Shown: positions 47,199 through 60,362 of the stretch, one piece after another | How positions within the stretch are numbered: the first letter of the stretch is position 1 | Layout of the letters: each line of letters starts with the position of its first letter | Source: Artocarpus heterophyllus | Lineage: Eukaryota > Streptophyta > Magnoliopsida > Rosales > Moraceae | DNA length: 64,000 nt | Assembly (NCBI GenBank): GCA_025403435.1 | Contig: CM046353.1 | Span: forward strand, 23,742,714-23,806,713 | Reading direction: 5' to 3' | The notes under the pieces: generated by a model | What the model saw: the letters and a program-made list of their open reading frames with translations, nothing else | Databases searched by the model: none | Told to the model about the DNA's origin: nothing | Program-made: the position numbers and the translations under genes

Positions 47199-48852
47199 GA
47201 GGTTTTTACATAAATTTACAAGTTTGTGATCATGTTATATGTATAAATTTTGTGATCTTAATCTCTCCTATGCTTGAATTTAATTTTACAGAGAGTTGAC
47301 ACTTTAGGTTTCTATATATTATATATGTTGTCATGGATTATGTGGTGAATGTTCATTAATTAATTATGGCTAATTAAATTCTTATTTAATTATTTATTAA
47401 TTAATTAATTTATACCAGTTATGGTTTCTTAGAGGTTAGAATGTGTATCTAGGTTTTTCATGTAATTTGATGGCAGACTATCATCTCCGTCTAGGAATTG
47501 TTATTTAATTTTAAATTTGTAAGAATTTTGTAATTAAATAATTATTCGGAGAAGACAGATCTAGAAGACAGATCTAAAAGAATGATGATGATGCTCCTAA
47601 GTATTTCCTGAGTCTCTAATTTTATGTTTTTAAATTGTTGAAAATAAAATTGATGAATTGCATTAAAAATTGTATTTTCTGGAGAGAAAATTTCTGCTCG
47701 GTCGGCATGCCGAACCTCACAGTTTGGCAGGCCGATGGTCGCAAATCGGCAGGCCAGACTTGTGGTTCGGCAAGCCATCAATGGGGCAGAAATTAGGCAG
47801 CTCTAGCAGCAGGCTGAACTATCATGAGTCGGTAGGCCGATGGAGCATGACCTGCAGGCCGATCACCTAGATCGGCCTACCAACCGAGAGTTGGAAAAAT
47901 TCTAAAAAAGGTGCAGTTTTTCTGATGCAGTTTTAATTTTATTTTTGGGACAATTCTGAGAAACATTAAATTTGGATATGATCGGAAATATGAAGTATTC
48001 GATTCATACGGGATTGAAGACTTGAAGATGGGTATTACATGAAGATGGATACAGCTTGAGGATTCAAGGATGAAGAATCGATAATATATCTCGATTATTC
48101 TCTTGTAATCTTAGTTTTCTATTCTCTAGGGTGGAGCCATAATATTATAGTTATTTATTATTTTGCTTGTAGATTGACTTAATTGCTTTGCTTTTCTGCA
48201 TTATAATATCATTTGCCATGTATATTGATAACATGTCATATAGAATAGGGAGTACCGCTCATATTAAAATTGTTCATGTATATTCTTAAAATAAAACCTT
48301 GATTTCAAAAGATTGAGTGGGAGAAGTTTTTTGAAGAGAGGACCTAAGGCCTCCATCGTTGGTCCATAGGTAGAACATGGTGGTCCCGACCCCTAGGAAA
48401 GGATTTCTATCATGTACCAAATTGGATCTCTGAGAAGATAAGATATTTTAGCATGATTTATGGTTGCACACCCCTAGGTGGTGATTATAAATCATGGATA
48501 AAATATTGAAACGATAGTTTTACACTCACGTTAATTAGATTATTAACCTCCCCTAGGAGCTCTATTAATAAAATTAATAGCCAAAGAAACGATTATTAAT
48601 ATATGCTAGACCATACGGGTCCTGAATGGCATATATTAATTAGGAGGGGATCCGTGTTCTGATTGAATTTGGCATGACTCCCCTAGGAGCTTGTTAAATT
48701 CTGAGTTGGGAATTATCATTATAAGGTTGTGATATTTTCAAGGTTTTGACACATAAACACCTTTGTATTTTTTACATGATTGTGTTATCTTACTAAATAA
48801 TTATTATATGTTTGCTTATGTTTGGTATATGATTCTTTATTGTAGATTAAAA
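47199..48852 (+). other. Copia C1 leader, unit A
   Basis: About 1.65 kb of untranslated sequence between primer site and gag. It holds a TCGGCAGGCCGA-type cluster (47699-47885) and four CCCCTAGG sites (48390, 48471, 48550, 48680). No open frame of note. Confidence 0.8.
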
Positions 48853-50677
48853 ATGTATAATAACTGCTTTATCATCGATACTTGACAAAAACCTATTAAC
48901 TGGAGAGAATTATAATGATTGGAAATGGAACCTGGATATCGTCATGTCCTTTAAGAAACTAAAATATGTACTGACAACCCATTGTCCTCCCGAGCCTACG
49001 AAAGACTCAATTAATGAGCAATTCCAAGCGTATGATCGCTGGAAAGATGCTAATGATCAGGCCCGTTGCTATGTTATGGCTAGCATGAATAACGTGTTAC
49101 AGGCTCAACATCAGGATTATGAGACTACGAAGCAGATCTTGGATAATCTTGAGGATATGTTTGGAGGCTAGGCCATAACAAAGCAGCAAGGGGCACTTTG
49201 AAAACTTTTAAACTATAGACAAAGGCTGGGGACATCTATAAAGAAGCATATGATGTTGGTCATGGGTTACCTTGCTAAGGCTCAAACCAATGGAGCCGAC
49301 ATCGATGCTAAAACTCAGATGACTATGGTCTTTGAAACTCTGTCTAAGGAATTTATTCCATTTAGAGCTACATTTAATTTAAGCAATAGATGGGATATGA
49401 CCTTAACGAAATTGATGAAACAGTTACAGGAGTTTGAACTACTGATTAGCGAGTCTCCTGCGGGTGGTGAGTCCATTTATATGGAACAAACATACGAGTT
49501 CAAGGTCACGGGTCAAGAGGGTAAGGTTTGTAGGCTGCTGAAGTCAATTGATGGACTTAAGTAGGCTTCTCGTTCTTGAAACATAAGATTTGATCAGGTG
49601 ATCAAGACTTATAGGTTTTTACAAAATGTGGATGAGCCATGTGTTTACAAACACATTAAGGATGGGAAGGTGGTTTTTCGACTGCTCTATGTAGATGACA
49701 TTCTGCTAATTGGCAATGACATGGAGGCGTTGCCATCGGTCAAATTATGGCTGACCAAGCAATTTGACATGAAGGACTTAGGTGAGGCTAATTTTGTTCT
49801 TGGTATCCAGATCTTTTGGGATAGGAAGAACAAAATGATAGCTTTGTCCCAGGCTGGCTACATAGATAAAATTCTCAGGAGGTTTGCAATGCAGGATTCC
49901 AAGAAAGGTGGGCAACCATCAAGGTCTGGAATTACTCTTTCTAAGAAAAACTCTCCAAAGTCTTATGAAGAAATAGAATACATGAAGAAGGTGCCTTATG
50001 CATCGGCAGTGGGTAGTCTCATGTATGCCATGCTTTGTACACGACCGGATATTAGTTATGCGGTAGGGATTGTAAGTCGATTTCAGGCAGATCTAGGACT
50101 GAACCATTGGGTTGCGGTAAAGCATATTTTCAAGTACCTGAGAAGGACTCGAGGGTATATGCTTGTATATTCGGGTGAGGATTTGACTCCTCAAGGATAT
50201 ACTGACTCAGATTTTCAATCTTGATTGGATTCTGGGAAATCGACTTTAGGTTTTGTGTTTACTCTAGGTGACGGTGCTATCAGTTGAAGAAGTGCTAAGC
50301 AAGATTGCACTTCGAATTCAACGATGGTGGCCGAGTATGTGGTAGCTAGTAATGCTTCGAAAGAAGCAGTGTGGCTCTGCAAGTTCCTTGGGGACCTTGA
50401 GGTAGTTCCTGGTATGGATAAGGTGGTATCACTGTACTGTGATAACAGTGCGGCTGTAGCTAATGCTAAGGAACCAAGATTTCACAAGAAGAGTAAGCAC
50501 ATTGAACGGAAGTATTATGTGATAAAGGATTTCAATGAGGGCGGGCATGTCACGGTGTGCAAAATCACATCAGAGGACAATTTAGCTGATCCATTTATGA
50601 AGACACTTACTGGAAGAGTCTTTGAGAGGCATGTGGAAGCTATGGGGATGTGAGATTTGTCATATCTACTCACTTAG
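48853..50677 (+). pseudogene. Copia C1 gag-pol, unit A, with in-frame gag-RT deletion
   Basis: The gag start at 48853 is frameshifted within the first codons; frame 2 then reads gag (ENYNDWKWNLD, QFQAYDRWKDA, FETLSKEFIPF) with stops at about 49169 and 49199. At about 49468-49472 gag (ESPAGGE) is joined directly to RT (SIYMEQ), removing the rest of gag, protease, integrase and the RT start, about 2.1 kb. The join is in frame and falls at a TGAG shared by both sides. RT and RNase H follow (YVDD near 49690, LGIQIF, STMV.AEYV) with stops at 49562 (shared TAG), 49580, 50222, 50285 and 50651. The unit has a normal polypurine tract before LTR-B. Confidence 0.9.
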
Positions 50678-50691
50678 TGCAAGTGGGAGAT

Positions 50692-52718
50692 TGTTAGACA
50701 TGTATGTGTTAGACATGTATGCCCTAAGGAGTAAAAATGTAATACATTTTTCGAGACATTTTATCAATTAAGAATTTATTCATTTATATATACCAAATCT
50801 TGTCCTCTTTATGTTCATATTTGTTGAATGTATGATAAGCAAACAGAAGTCTGAGACTATCAGTCTAAACCTTAAGAATTGGGCATATGATGGGATGATT
50901 ATGCGGTAGACACGATTCTTAAGGTGATGGTCTAAAACATATGATCCGCAATCGAGGGAATAAAGTTGGGCGCTTTATTCATGTAAAGATTGTTATGTTG
51001 TCTATATCCCTTTTGGGAGATGGTTTGTCTTGACCATTGGAGTTGGACTCCATGAATAGAAACATTGGCGCGTTGTCATAGGTGACGATGTGTTGGATCG
51101 GGACATAAAGTGAATTGGTTTGGATTAATAATTCTGTCTTGGCAAATCGATTCACTTTAGACAGTCATTTGTATTGTATCTTAATCTTGAGATGAATAGT
51201 GGGCCTGTTATCTCGACTTGAGTCTTTTGATGTACCAATGGGTGACTCCCACATCTCTATAGTGGTATGCATGCCGGTACGTTGGAGGCATGACTCTTGA
51301 TAGCGTAGACTTGTTATTCATAGATATGGAATCCATAGCTCCTCTTTAGGAGTAATGATATCCTCTTATATGCGTTGTCCTGTAATTGGAAAACTGGAGC
51401 GCTCAACCATTTGGATACATAGGTGTAACCGAATGGTATACTATCTTTGGATGGTAAGTTTTCTAATGGTGTGACAATGGAACGTAAGATAAAAATAATC
51501 GGGAAGGTAAGACAGAACTTGTCCTTAAGCCGATTATGGATGATCATATGGGGATACGATACACTATGATATGTCATGGAGACTTAGCTACATGAGCTTC
51601 GTAATTCTATAAAGTTCGAGAGTGCAGCTCCAAGCTTTTAGTAGAGTAGCGTTGGAGTTGATAATTGTGAAATGTATATCTGGGATATTAGGTTTCATAA
51701 TTATCATGACCTTGTACTTTATAGGTCATTTTGGTCCCCTTTACTAGCTCACAAAATCCTGTAACGACACGGCGTGCTATTCCAATAATTGGTGACTTAT
51801 GTCGGATTTATCAGATTGGTTTAAAATTTGTAAGAATCAAATAATTCATGTCTATTTATCGTTTGAATTAATTTTGTAAGAAATTAGTTCAAGATAAACT
51901 TGTTGAATTATTGCGACCAGATAATTCTTGTCTGTTTATCGGTTGTTTTAATTTTGGACAAAATTAGAACAAGATAAACTTGTAGAATTATTGTGAATTG
52001 ATTTATTTTCTTAGAGATTATCTTGATAAAGTTTGTTTTGATCAGATAACTTCTCTATTGGGTTATTTGAATCAAAACTGAGACTTCATCCTTTAGAATC
52101 TCGGGTGGAAAATACAAGATTCGGGGAGATTTTTTCTCTGGAGTTTGGCCAGCCGGATGACGTGTTCGGCCTACCGAACTGAATGTTCGGCCTGTCGAAC
52201 AGCAGTAGATAAGATTACACGTTTTTACACGGATCTTATCAGATTCTGATCCAAATTTGAATCTGTTTCGAGTTTTTGAGACCTAATCTGATATGGACTG
52301 ACCCCAGGACCAATAGGTATAAAAAGGGAGTGAGTCTCATGATTTACTCAGATTAATTTGAGAGATTAAGAGTGATACTCTTCTAGTGAGCATCTGAAAA
52401 CTCCCTGAGAGCTTTTGTTTATAAATCACGAGCACTAGCTTTGGGTTCTCTCTGTTGGTTAGAAGGAGAGTCACTGGTGGAAGAGCTGTACGTGTGAGCC
52501 CACACTCACTCCGGTTGTGGATAGAGAATAGCAAAGAAGACCAGTTGGTTGAGGCTCTTCTAGAACGTTACTTCTCTACATAAGTTGCGGAGGTTCTTCG
52601 GCACACTGAGGTTAGTAAGATCTGTTTAATTTATACATATAACATGTCAAACTTGTGTTTTGGAAAATACTCTGATGGAAAATTTTTAAAAATTCCGCTG
52701 CGCACTTTGTTTCCAACA
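50692..52718 (+). repeat. Copia C1 LTR-B (2027 bp)
   Basis: From TGTTAGACATG to TTTCCAACA. Its first 15 bp (TGTTAGACATGTATG) are repeated at once (50692-50706 and 50707-50721), which no other C1 LTR here shows. Motif cluster 52143-52200, TATA box 52318-52326. Confidence 0.9.
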
Positions 52719-52720
52719 AT

Positions 52721-52732
52721 TGGTATCAGAGC
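52721..52732 (+). other. Primer binding site, unit B
   Basis: TGGTATCAGAGC, two bases after LTR-B; perfect tRNA-iMet-type site. Confidence 0.92.
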
Positions 52733-54403
52733 TGAGGTTTTTACATAAATTTGCAAGTTTGTGATCATGTTATATGCATAAATTTTGTGATCTTAATCTC
52801 TCCTATGCTTGAATTAAATTTTATCGAGAGATGGCACTCTAGGTTTCTATATAATATATATGTTGTCATGTATTATGTGGTGAATGTTTATTAATTAATT
52901 ATGGTTGATTAAATCATTGTTTAATTATTTATAAATTAATTAATACCGGTTATGGTTCCTTAGAGGTTAGAATGTGTATCTAGGTTTTTCATGTAATTAG
53001 ATGGCGGACTATCATCTCCGTCTAGGAATTGTTATTTAATTTTTAATTTGTAAGAATTTGTAATTAAATAATTATCTGGAGAAGACGGATCGAGAAGTCA
53101 GATCTTGAAGATTGATGATGGCGCCTCCAGGTATTTCTTGAGTCTCTAATTTTTATGTTTTTGAATTGTTGAAAATAAAATTGATAAATTGCATTAAAAT
53201 TGTATTTTCTGGATTAAGGGTTTTCTGCTCGGTCGACATGCCAAATGTCACAGTTCGGCAGGCCAGACGTATGGTCCGGCAGGCCGACAGTGGGGCCAAA
53301 AATTTGGTGCTCTGTCGGCAGGCCGAAGTTTCAGTTTGGCAGGCCGAACCTGCATAGATCGGCAGGCTGATGTTTCAGATCGGCACGTCGATGGAGCAAG
53401 ACCGGCAGGCCGATCACCCAGATCGGCCTGCCGATCGAGAGCTGCCGAGTGTCCAGAAAAGGTGCAATTTTTCCAGTGCAGTTTTAATTTTATTTTTGAG
53501 ACGATTCTGAGAAACATTAAATTTGGATATGACCGAAAATATGAAGTATTCGATTCATACGGGATTGAAGACTTGAAGATGGATATTACATGAAGAAGGA
53601 TACAGCTTGAGGATTCAAGGATAAAGAATCGATAAATGCCTTGATTATTCTCTTGTAATCTTAGTTTTTCTATTCTCTAGGGTGGAACCATAATATTACG
53701 GTTATTATTATTTTGCTTGTAGCTTTGCTTGATTGCTTTGTTTGTCTGCAGTATAATATGATTTACCATGTATATTGATAACATGTCATATGGAATAGGG
53801 AGTGCCGCTCATATTAAAATTGTTCATGCATGTTTTTAAAATAAAACCTTGACTTCAAAAGATTGAGTGGGAGAAGGTTTTCGAAGAGAGGACCTAAGGC
53901 CTCCATCATTGGTCCATATGAAGAACATGGTGGTCCCGACCCCTAGGAAGGGATTTCTATCATGTACCAGATTGGATCTCTGAAAGGATAAGGTATTTTA
54001 GTATGATTTATGGTTGCACACCCCTAGGTGGTGATTATAAATCATGGATAAAATATTGAAACGGTGGTTATACACTCACGTTAATTTTATTATTAACCTC
54101 CCCTAGGAGCTCTATTAATAAAATTAATGGCCAAAGAAACGATTATTAGTATATGCTGGATCATACGGGTCCTGGATGGCATATATTAATCAGGAGGGGA
54201 TTCGTGTTCCTAATTGAATTTGGCATGACTCCCCTAGGAGCTTGTTGAATTCTGAGTTGGGAATTATCGTTGTAAGGTTGTGATATTTTCAAGGTTTTGA
54301 CACATAAACTCATTTGTATGATTTTACATGATTGTGTTATCTTACTAAATTATTATATATGTTTGCTTATGTTTGGTATATGATTCTTTATTGTAGATTG
54401 AAA
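52733..54403 (+). other. Copia C1 leader, unit B (1.67 kb)
   Basis: Long untranslated leader. A motif cluster spans 53228-53446, including the exact inverted repeat GATCGGCCTGCCGATC at 53421-53436. Four CCCCTAGG sites lie at 53940, 54021, 54100 and 54231. Short open frames in the cluster (for example 53336-53593) are translations of the motif. Confidence 0.8.
53228..53446 (+). promoter_or_regulatory. Leader cluster of TCGGCAGGCCGA motifs
   Basis: About nine copies in 220 bp, mostly in AG-centre orientation, ending with one in CT-centre orientation. In the LTRs of the same element the orientation is mostly CT-centre. Equivalent clusters: 47699-47885, 60858-60985 and, decayed, 32266-32468 (minus). 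Confidence 0.6.
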
Positions 54404-57400
54404 ATGTCTAAAAACGCTTTATCATCGATACTTGACAAAAACCAATTAACCGGTGAGAACTAAAACGATTAGAAACGGAACCTGGACATCGTCCTTTCCT
54501 TTGAGAAACTGAAATATATACTGACAACTCCTTGTCCTCCCGAGCCTACGGGAGACTCAAGTGAAGAGCAATTCCAAGCGTACGATCACTAGAGAGAAGC
54601 TAATGATAAGGCCCGCTGCTATGTTATGGCTAGCATGAACAACGTGCTGCAGGCTCAACATTAGGATTATGAGACTGCGAAGCAGATCTTGGATAATCTT
54701 GAGGATATGTTCGGAGGCCAGGCTATAACAAAGCGGCAAGGGGCGCTTCAGAAACTCTTAAACTGTAGACAGAGACCGGGGACATCTATAAAGGAGCATA
54801 TGATGTTGGTCATGGGTTACCTCGCTGAGGCTCAAACCAATGGAGCCGACATCGATGTTGAAACTCAGATGGCTATGGTCTTTGAGACTCTGTTTAAGGA
54901 ATTTATTCCGTTTAGAGCTACTTTTAATTTAAGCAATAGACGGGATATGACCTTGACAGAACTGATGAAACAGTTACAGGAGTTTGAACTGCTGATCAGG
55001 GAGTCTCCTGCTGGTGGTGAGGCCAATATGGTAGCTGCTTCTGGTTCCAATCCTAACTCTGGGAATGGAAAGAAGCAACGGGCTAAGAGTGGGAAGTCTT
55101 CTATTCCTCCTGCTACCAAGAGCAAGAAGAAGAAGAAGAAGAACCTAAAGAAGCTTAAGTGCTTCTTCTGTGGTAAGGTCGGGCATATAAAGAAGCATTG
55201 CAAGGACTTCCTTTCCAAAGGAGGTAGGTGTGATCTTCTATATTTAGAAACTTGTTTGGTTGAGGAATCCAGTGACATCTGGATCATAGATTCCGGTGCA
55301 ACTAATCATGTTTGTGTTTCTCTGCAGGGATTCAAAGAAACGAGAAGTCTACTACGTGAAGACTTAACGCTTCGGATGGGCGATGGATCCTTGGTCTCAG
55401 CGGAAGCAGTGGGAGATGTCCATCTTTATTTTGATAATTATAGGAATTTAATTTTGCGAGATTGTTTTTATGTTCCTAAATTTAAAAGGAATTTAATTTC
55501 TGTATCTTCTTTATTTAAAGACTCCTACGTGGTATCTTTTAATGAAAATGTGGCGATTCGTAAAAACAAATCTTTTATCTGTTCTGGATGGATGCAAAAT
55601 AATCTATATTTTATCAAACCTAAGATGGACTTATTGCTTAATGCTGAGATAAATGATAATGACTCAAAAAGGCTTAAAACTTCTCACTCTAATAAGACTT
55701 ATCTTTGGCATTTGCGCCTTGGTCATATTAACCTGAATAGGATTCAAAGGTTGGTAAGGGATGGACCTTTAAGACACTTAAAGGTGGAATCTATACCTCA
55801 ATGTGAATCTTGTTTGGAGGGTAAAATGACCAAAAGACCATACGGGTCTAAGGGCAATAGGGCCGAAGGGGTTCTAGAACTTGTGCATAGTGATATTTGC
55901 GGACCGATGAACATCCGGGCACGAGGAGGGTATGAGTACTTTGTCACTTTTATTGACGATTACTCAAGATATGGGTATGTGTACCTAATGCACCACAAAA
56001 GCGAAACTTATGATAAGTTCAGGGGGTTTCGGGCTGAAGTGGAAAAGCAATTAGGTAGACCCATAAAGGCACTTCGATCTGATCGAGGTGGGGAATACCT
56101 TTCTGATGAGTTCTTGGGACACTTGTTAGAGAATGGGATTTTATCCCATTTGACTGCGCCGGGCACTCCGCAGCAGAATGGCGTAGTGGAGAGAAGGAAT
56201 AGGACTTTGTTGGACATGATTCGGTGCATGATGAGTTATTCATCATTGCCTTTATCCTTTTTGGGATATGCACTACAAACCGCATGTTATCTTTTGAACA
56301 ATGTGCCTTCAAAATTGGTCCCTAAAACTCCTCACGAGTTGTGGACAAGACGGAAGACATCCTTAAACCATACTCGCATATGGGGATGTCTAGCTCATGT
56401 CCTGTTTAAGGATCCGAATAAGTTGGAAGCACGTTCAGAAGTTTGCATGTTTATAGGATATCCAAAAGGGACTAAAGGGGGTTATTTTTATAACCCTAAG
56501 GAAAATAAAGTCGTGGTTTCAACTAATGCAACTTTCCTTGAGGAAAGTTACATGGACGACTTTAAACCTCGAAGCAAAGTGGTGCTTAAGGAGTTAAGGG
56601 GTGATTCGTTCACTCAGGAGGTTCCAAACGAAACCATTCTGATCGGTGTGGAAAAACCAAACAAACCTGAACAACAACCTCAAGGGCTTCGGCGTAGTGG
56701 GAGGATCGGGCGTCAACCTAAAAGGTATATGTTCAATGGGGAGGTCTTTTTGGCTGAATCGGATGAACATGACAGGGATCCTTATACCTACGTAGAAGCT
56801 ATGGAGGATGTTGATTCAAGACTCTGGACAGAGGCCATGAACATAGAGATGAAGTCTATGGAGACTAATCAGGTCTGGGAGCTTGTGGATCTTCCCGAAG
56901 GGGTAAAACCCATAGGGTGTAAGTGGATCTACAAGAGGAAAAGAGGAGTGGATGGAAAGGTCGAAACCTTTAAGGCTAGACTGGTAGATAAGGGTTATAC
57001 GCAAAAGGAAGGAATCGATTATGAGGAAACCTTTTTGCCTGTAGCCATGCTTAAGTCCATCCGGATTCTCTTGTCCATATCTGCTGCTCTCGATTATGAG
57101 ATTTGGCAGATGGATGTCAAGACGGCTTTTCTGAATGGCTATCTTGATGAGTCCATTTATATGGAACAACCAGACGGGTTCAAGGTCGCGGGTCAAGAGG
57201 GGAAGGTTTGTAAGCTGCTAAAGTCAATTTATGGACTTAAGTAGGCATCCCGTTCTTGGAACATAAGATTTGATCAAGTGATCAAGACTTATGGGTTCTC
57301 ACAAAATGTGGATGAACCATGTGTTTACAAACACATTAAGGATGGGAAGGTGGTTTTTCTACTGCTCTATGTAGATGACATTCTGCTAATTGGCAACGAC

Positions 57401-58315
57401 GTTGGGGCGTTGTCATCGGTCAAATTATGGTTGACCAAGCAGTTTGACATGAAGGACTTAGGTGAGGCTAATTTGTTCTCGGTATCCAGATCATTCGGGA
57501 TAGGAAGAACAAAATGATAGCTTTGTCACAGGCCGGCTACATAGATAAAATTCTCAGGAGGTTTGCAATGCAGGATTCCAAGAAAGGTGGGCAACCATCT
57601 AGGTCTGGAATTACTCTTTCTAAGAAATACTCTCCAAAGTCTTATGAAGAAAGAGAATACATGAAGAAGGTGCCTTATGCTTCGGCAGTGGGTAGTCTCA
57701 TGTATGCCATGCTTTGCACTCGACCGGATATTAGCTATGCGGTCGGGATTGTAACTCGATTTCAGACGGATCCAGGACCGAACCATTGGGTTGCGATAAA
57801 GCATATTTTCAAGTACCTGAGAAGGACTCGAGGGTATATGCTTGTGTATTCGGGTGAGGACTTGACTCCTCTAGGATACACTGATTCAGATTTTCAATCC
57901 TGTCTGGATTCTAGGAAATCGACTTCGGGGTTTGTGTTTACTCCGGGTGGCGGTGCCATCAGTTGGGGAAGTGCAAGGCAAGTTTGCACTTCGGATTCAA
58001 CGATGGAGGCCGAGTATGTGGCAGCTAGTGAGGCTTCGAAAGAAGCAGTGTGGCTCCGCAAGTTCCTTGGGGATCTTGAGGTAGTTCCTGGTATGGATAA
58101 GGCGGTATCACTGTACTGTGATAACAGTGCGGCGGTAGCTAATGCTAAGGAACCAAGATTTCACAAGAAGAGTAAGCATATTGATCGAAAGTATCATGTG
58201 ATAAGGGACTTCGTTGAGGGCGGGCATGTCACGGTGTGCAAGATCGCGTCCGAGGACAATTTAGCTGATCCATTTACAAAGACACTTACTGGGAGAGTCT
58301 TCGAGAGGCATGTGG
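54404..58315 (+). pseudogene. Copia C1 gag-pol, unit B, most complete copy
   Basis: About 1304 codons from ATG 54404, a normal length for a copia polyprotein. Order: gag capsid; Lys-rich linker; zinc knuckle [14 protein letters not shown] (residue ~253); protease IDSGATNH (Asp ~296); GAG-pre-integrase finger (WHLRLGH…CESC); integrase with Asp ~497 (SDICGPM), Asp ~560 (SDRGGEY) and Glu ~596 (VVERRNR), a DD35E spacing; linker; RT with YVDD ~989 (57368-57379); RNase H. Defects: four stops in the gag start (54461, 54470, 54590, 54662), the family-wide TAG at 57242, and a one-base loss near 57472. An 851-codon stretch from 54689 is open. The last residues, stop and polypurine tract are deleted and the frame runs into LTR-C, ending at 58380. 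Confidence 0.93.
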
Positions 58316-60348
58316 TGTTAGACATGTATGCTCTAAGGAGTAAAAATGTAATACATTTTTGGAGCCATTTTTATCAATAAAGAATTTATTCATTTATATA
58401 TACCAAATGTTCTCCTCTTTACGTTCATATTTGTTGAATGTATGATAAGCAAACAGTAGTCTGAGACTGTCAGTCTAAACCTTAAGAATTGGGCATATGA
58501 TGGGATGATTATGCGGAAGACACAATTCTTAGGGTGACGGCCTAAAACATATGATCCGCAATTGAGGGAATAAAGTTGGGCGCTTTATTCATGTAAAGAT
58601 TGTTATGTTGTCTATATCCCTTTTGGGAGATGGTTTGTCTTGACCATCGGAGTTGGACTCCGTGAATAGAAACATTGGCGTGTTGTCATAGTTGACGATG
58701 TGTTGGATCAGGACATAGAGTGAATTGATTTGGATTAATAATTCTGTCTTGGCAAATCGATTCACTTTAGACAATCATTTGTATTGTATCTTAATCCTAA
58801 GATGAATAATGGGCCCGTTGTCTTGACTTGTGTCTTTTGATGTACCAATGGGTGACTCCCACATTTCCATAGTGGCATGCATGCCGGTACGTTGGAGGCA
58901 TGACTCTTGATAGCGTAGACTTGTTATTCATAGATATAGAATCCATAGCTCCTCTTTAGGAGTAATGATATCCTCTTATATGCGTTGTCCTGTAATTGAA
59001 AAACTGGAGCGCTCAACCATTTGGATACATAGGTGTAACCGAATGGTATACTATCTTTGGATGGTAAGTTTTCTAATGGTGAGACAATGGAACGCAAGAT
59101 AAAAATAATCGGGAAGGTAAGACAGAATTTGTCCTTAAGCTGATTATGGATGATCATATGGGGATGCGATCCACTATGATATGTCATGGAGACTTAGCTA
59201 CACATGCTTCGTAATTCTATAAAGTTCGAGAGTGCAGCTCCAAGCTTTTAGTGGAGTAGCGTTGGAGTTGATAATTGTGAAATGTATATCTGGGATATTG
59301 GGTTTCATAATTATCATGAGCTTGAACTTTATAGGTCCATTTTGGTCCCCTTTGCTAGCTCACAAAATCCTGTAACAACACGGCGTGCTTTTCCAATAAT
59401 TGGTGACTTATGTCGGATTTATCAGATTGGTTTAAAATTTATAAGAATCAAATAATTCATGTCTGTTTATCGGTTGAATTAATTATGTAAGAAATTAGTT
59501 CAAGATGAACCCGTTGAATTATTGCGTTCGGATAATTCTTGTCTGTTTATCGGTTGTTTTAATTTTAGACAATTAGAACAAGATAAACTTGTAGAATTAT
59601 TGTGAATTGATTTATTTTCTTAGATTTTATCTTGATAAAGTTTGTTTTGATCAGATATCTTTTCTATTGGGCTATTTGAATCAAAACTGAGACTTTATCC
59701 TTTAGAATCTCGGGTGGAAAATAAAAGATTCGCGGAGATTTTTTCTTGGCAGTTCGGCCTGCCGAATGTCGTGTTCGGCCTGCCGAACTGGCTTGTTCGG
59801 CCTGCCTATTAGAAAGTTCGGCCTGCCGACCGACAACAGTTAAGATTACGCGTTTTCATGCGGATCTTATCAGATATTGATCCAAACTTGATTCTGTTTC
59901 GATTTTTTGAGACCTAATCTGATATGGACTGACCCTAGGACCAATAGGTATAAAAAGGGAGTGAGTCTAATGATTTACTAAGATCAATTTGAGAGATTAA
60001 GAGTGATACTCTTCTAGTGAGCATCTGAAAACTCCCTGAGAGCTTTTGTTCACAAATCACAAACACTAGCTTTGGGTTCTCTCTATTGGTTGGAAGGAGA
60101 GTCACCGGTGGAAGAGCTGTACGTGTGAGCCCACACTCACTCCGGTTGTGGATAGAGAATAGCAAAGAAGACCAGTTGGTTGAGGCTCTTCTGGAACGTT
60201 ACTTCTCTACACAGGTCGCGGAGGTTCTTCGGCACACTAAGGTTAGTAAGATCTGTTTAATTTATACATATAACATGTCAAACTTGTGTTTTGGAAAATA
60301 CTTTGATGAAAATTTTTTAAAATTCCGCTGCGCACTTTGTTTCCAACA
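58316..60348 (+). repeat. Copia C1 LTR-C (2033 bp)
   Basis: From TGTTAGACATG to TTTCCAACA. Preceded directly by GAGAGGCATGTGG of pol, without the pol end or polypurine tract. Motif cluster 59753-59833, TATA box 59949-59957. Confidence 0.92.
59753..59833 (+). promoter_or_regulatory. Best-preserved U3 motif cluster of C1
   Basis: Four copies in 80 bp: TTCGGCCTGCCGAA (59753), TTCGGCCTGCCGAA (59773), TTCGGCCTGCCTAT, TTCGGCCTGCCGAC. They lie 116-196 bp upstream of the TATA box. Confidence 0.65.
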
Positions 60349-60350
60349 AT

Positions 60351-60362
60351 TGGTATCAGAGC
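60351..60362 (+). other. Primer binding site, unit C
   Basis: TGGTATCAGAGC, two bases after LTR-C. Confidence 0.92.

Noticed and set aside
52721..52732. tRNA gene or fragment at TGGTATCAGAGC sites
   Set aside because: Only the 12-base primer complement is present, always two bases after an LTR; no cloverleaf sequence.
53248..53593. Arg/Pro-rich open frames in the leader as a small regulatory protein
   Set aside because: They simply translate the TCGGCAGGCCGA cluster, and they are not kept in leaders A or C.
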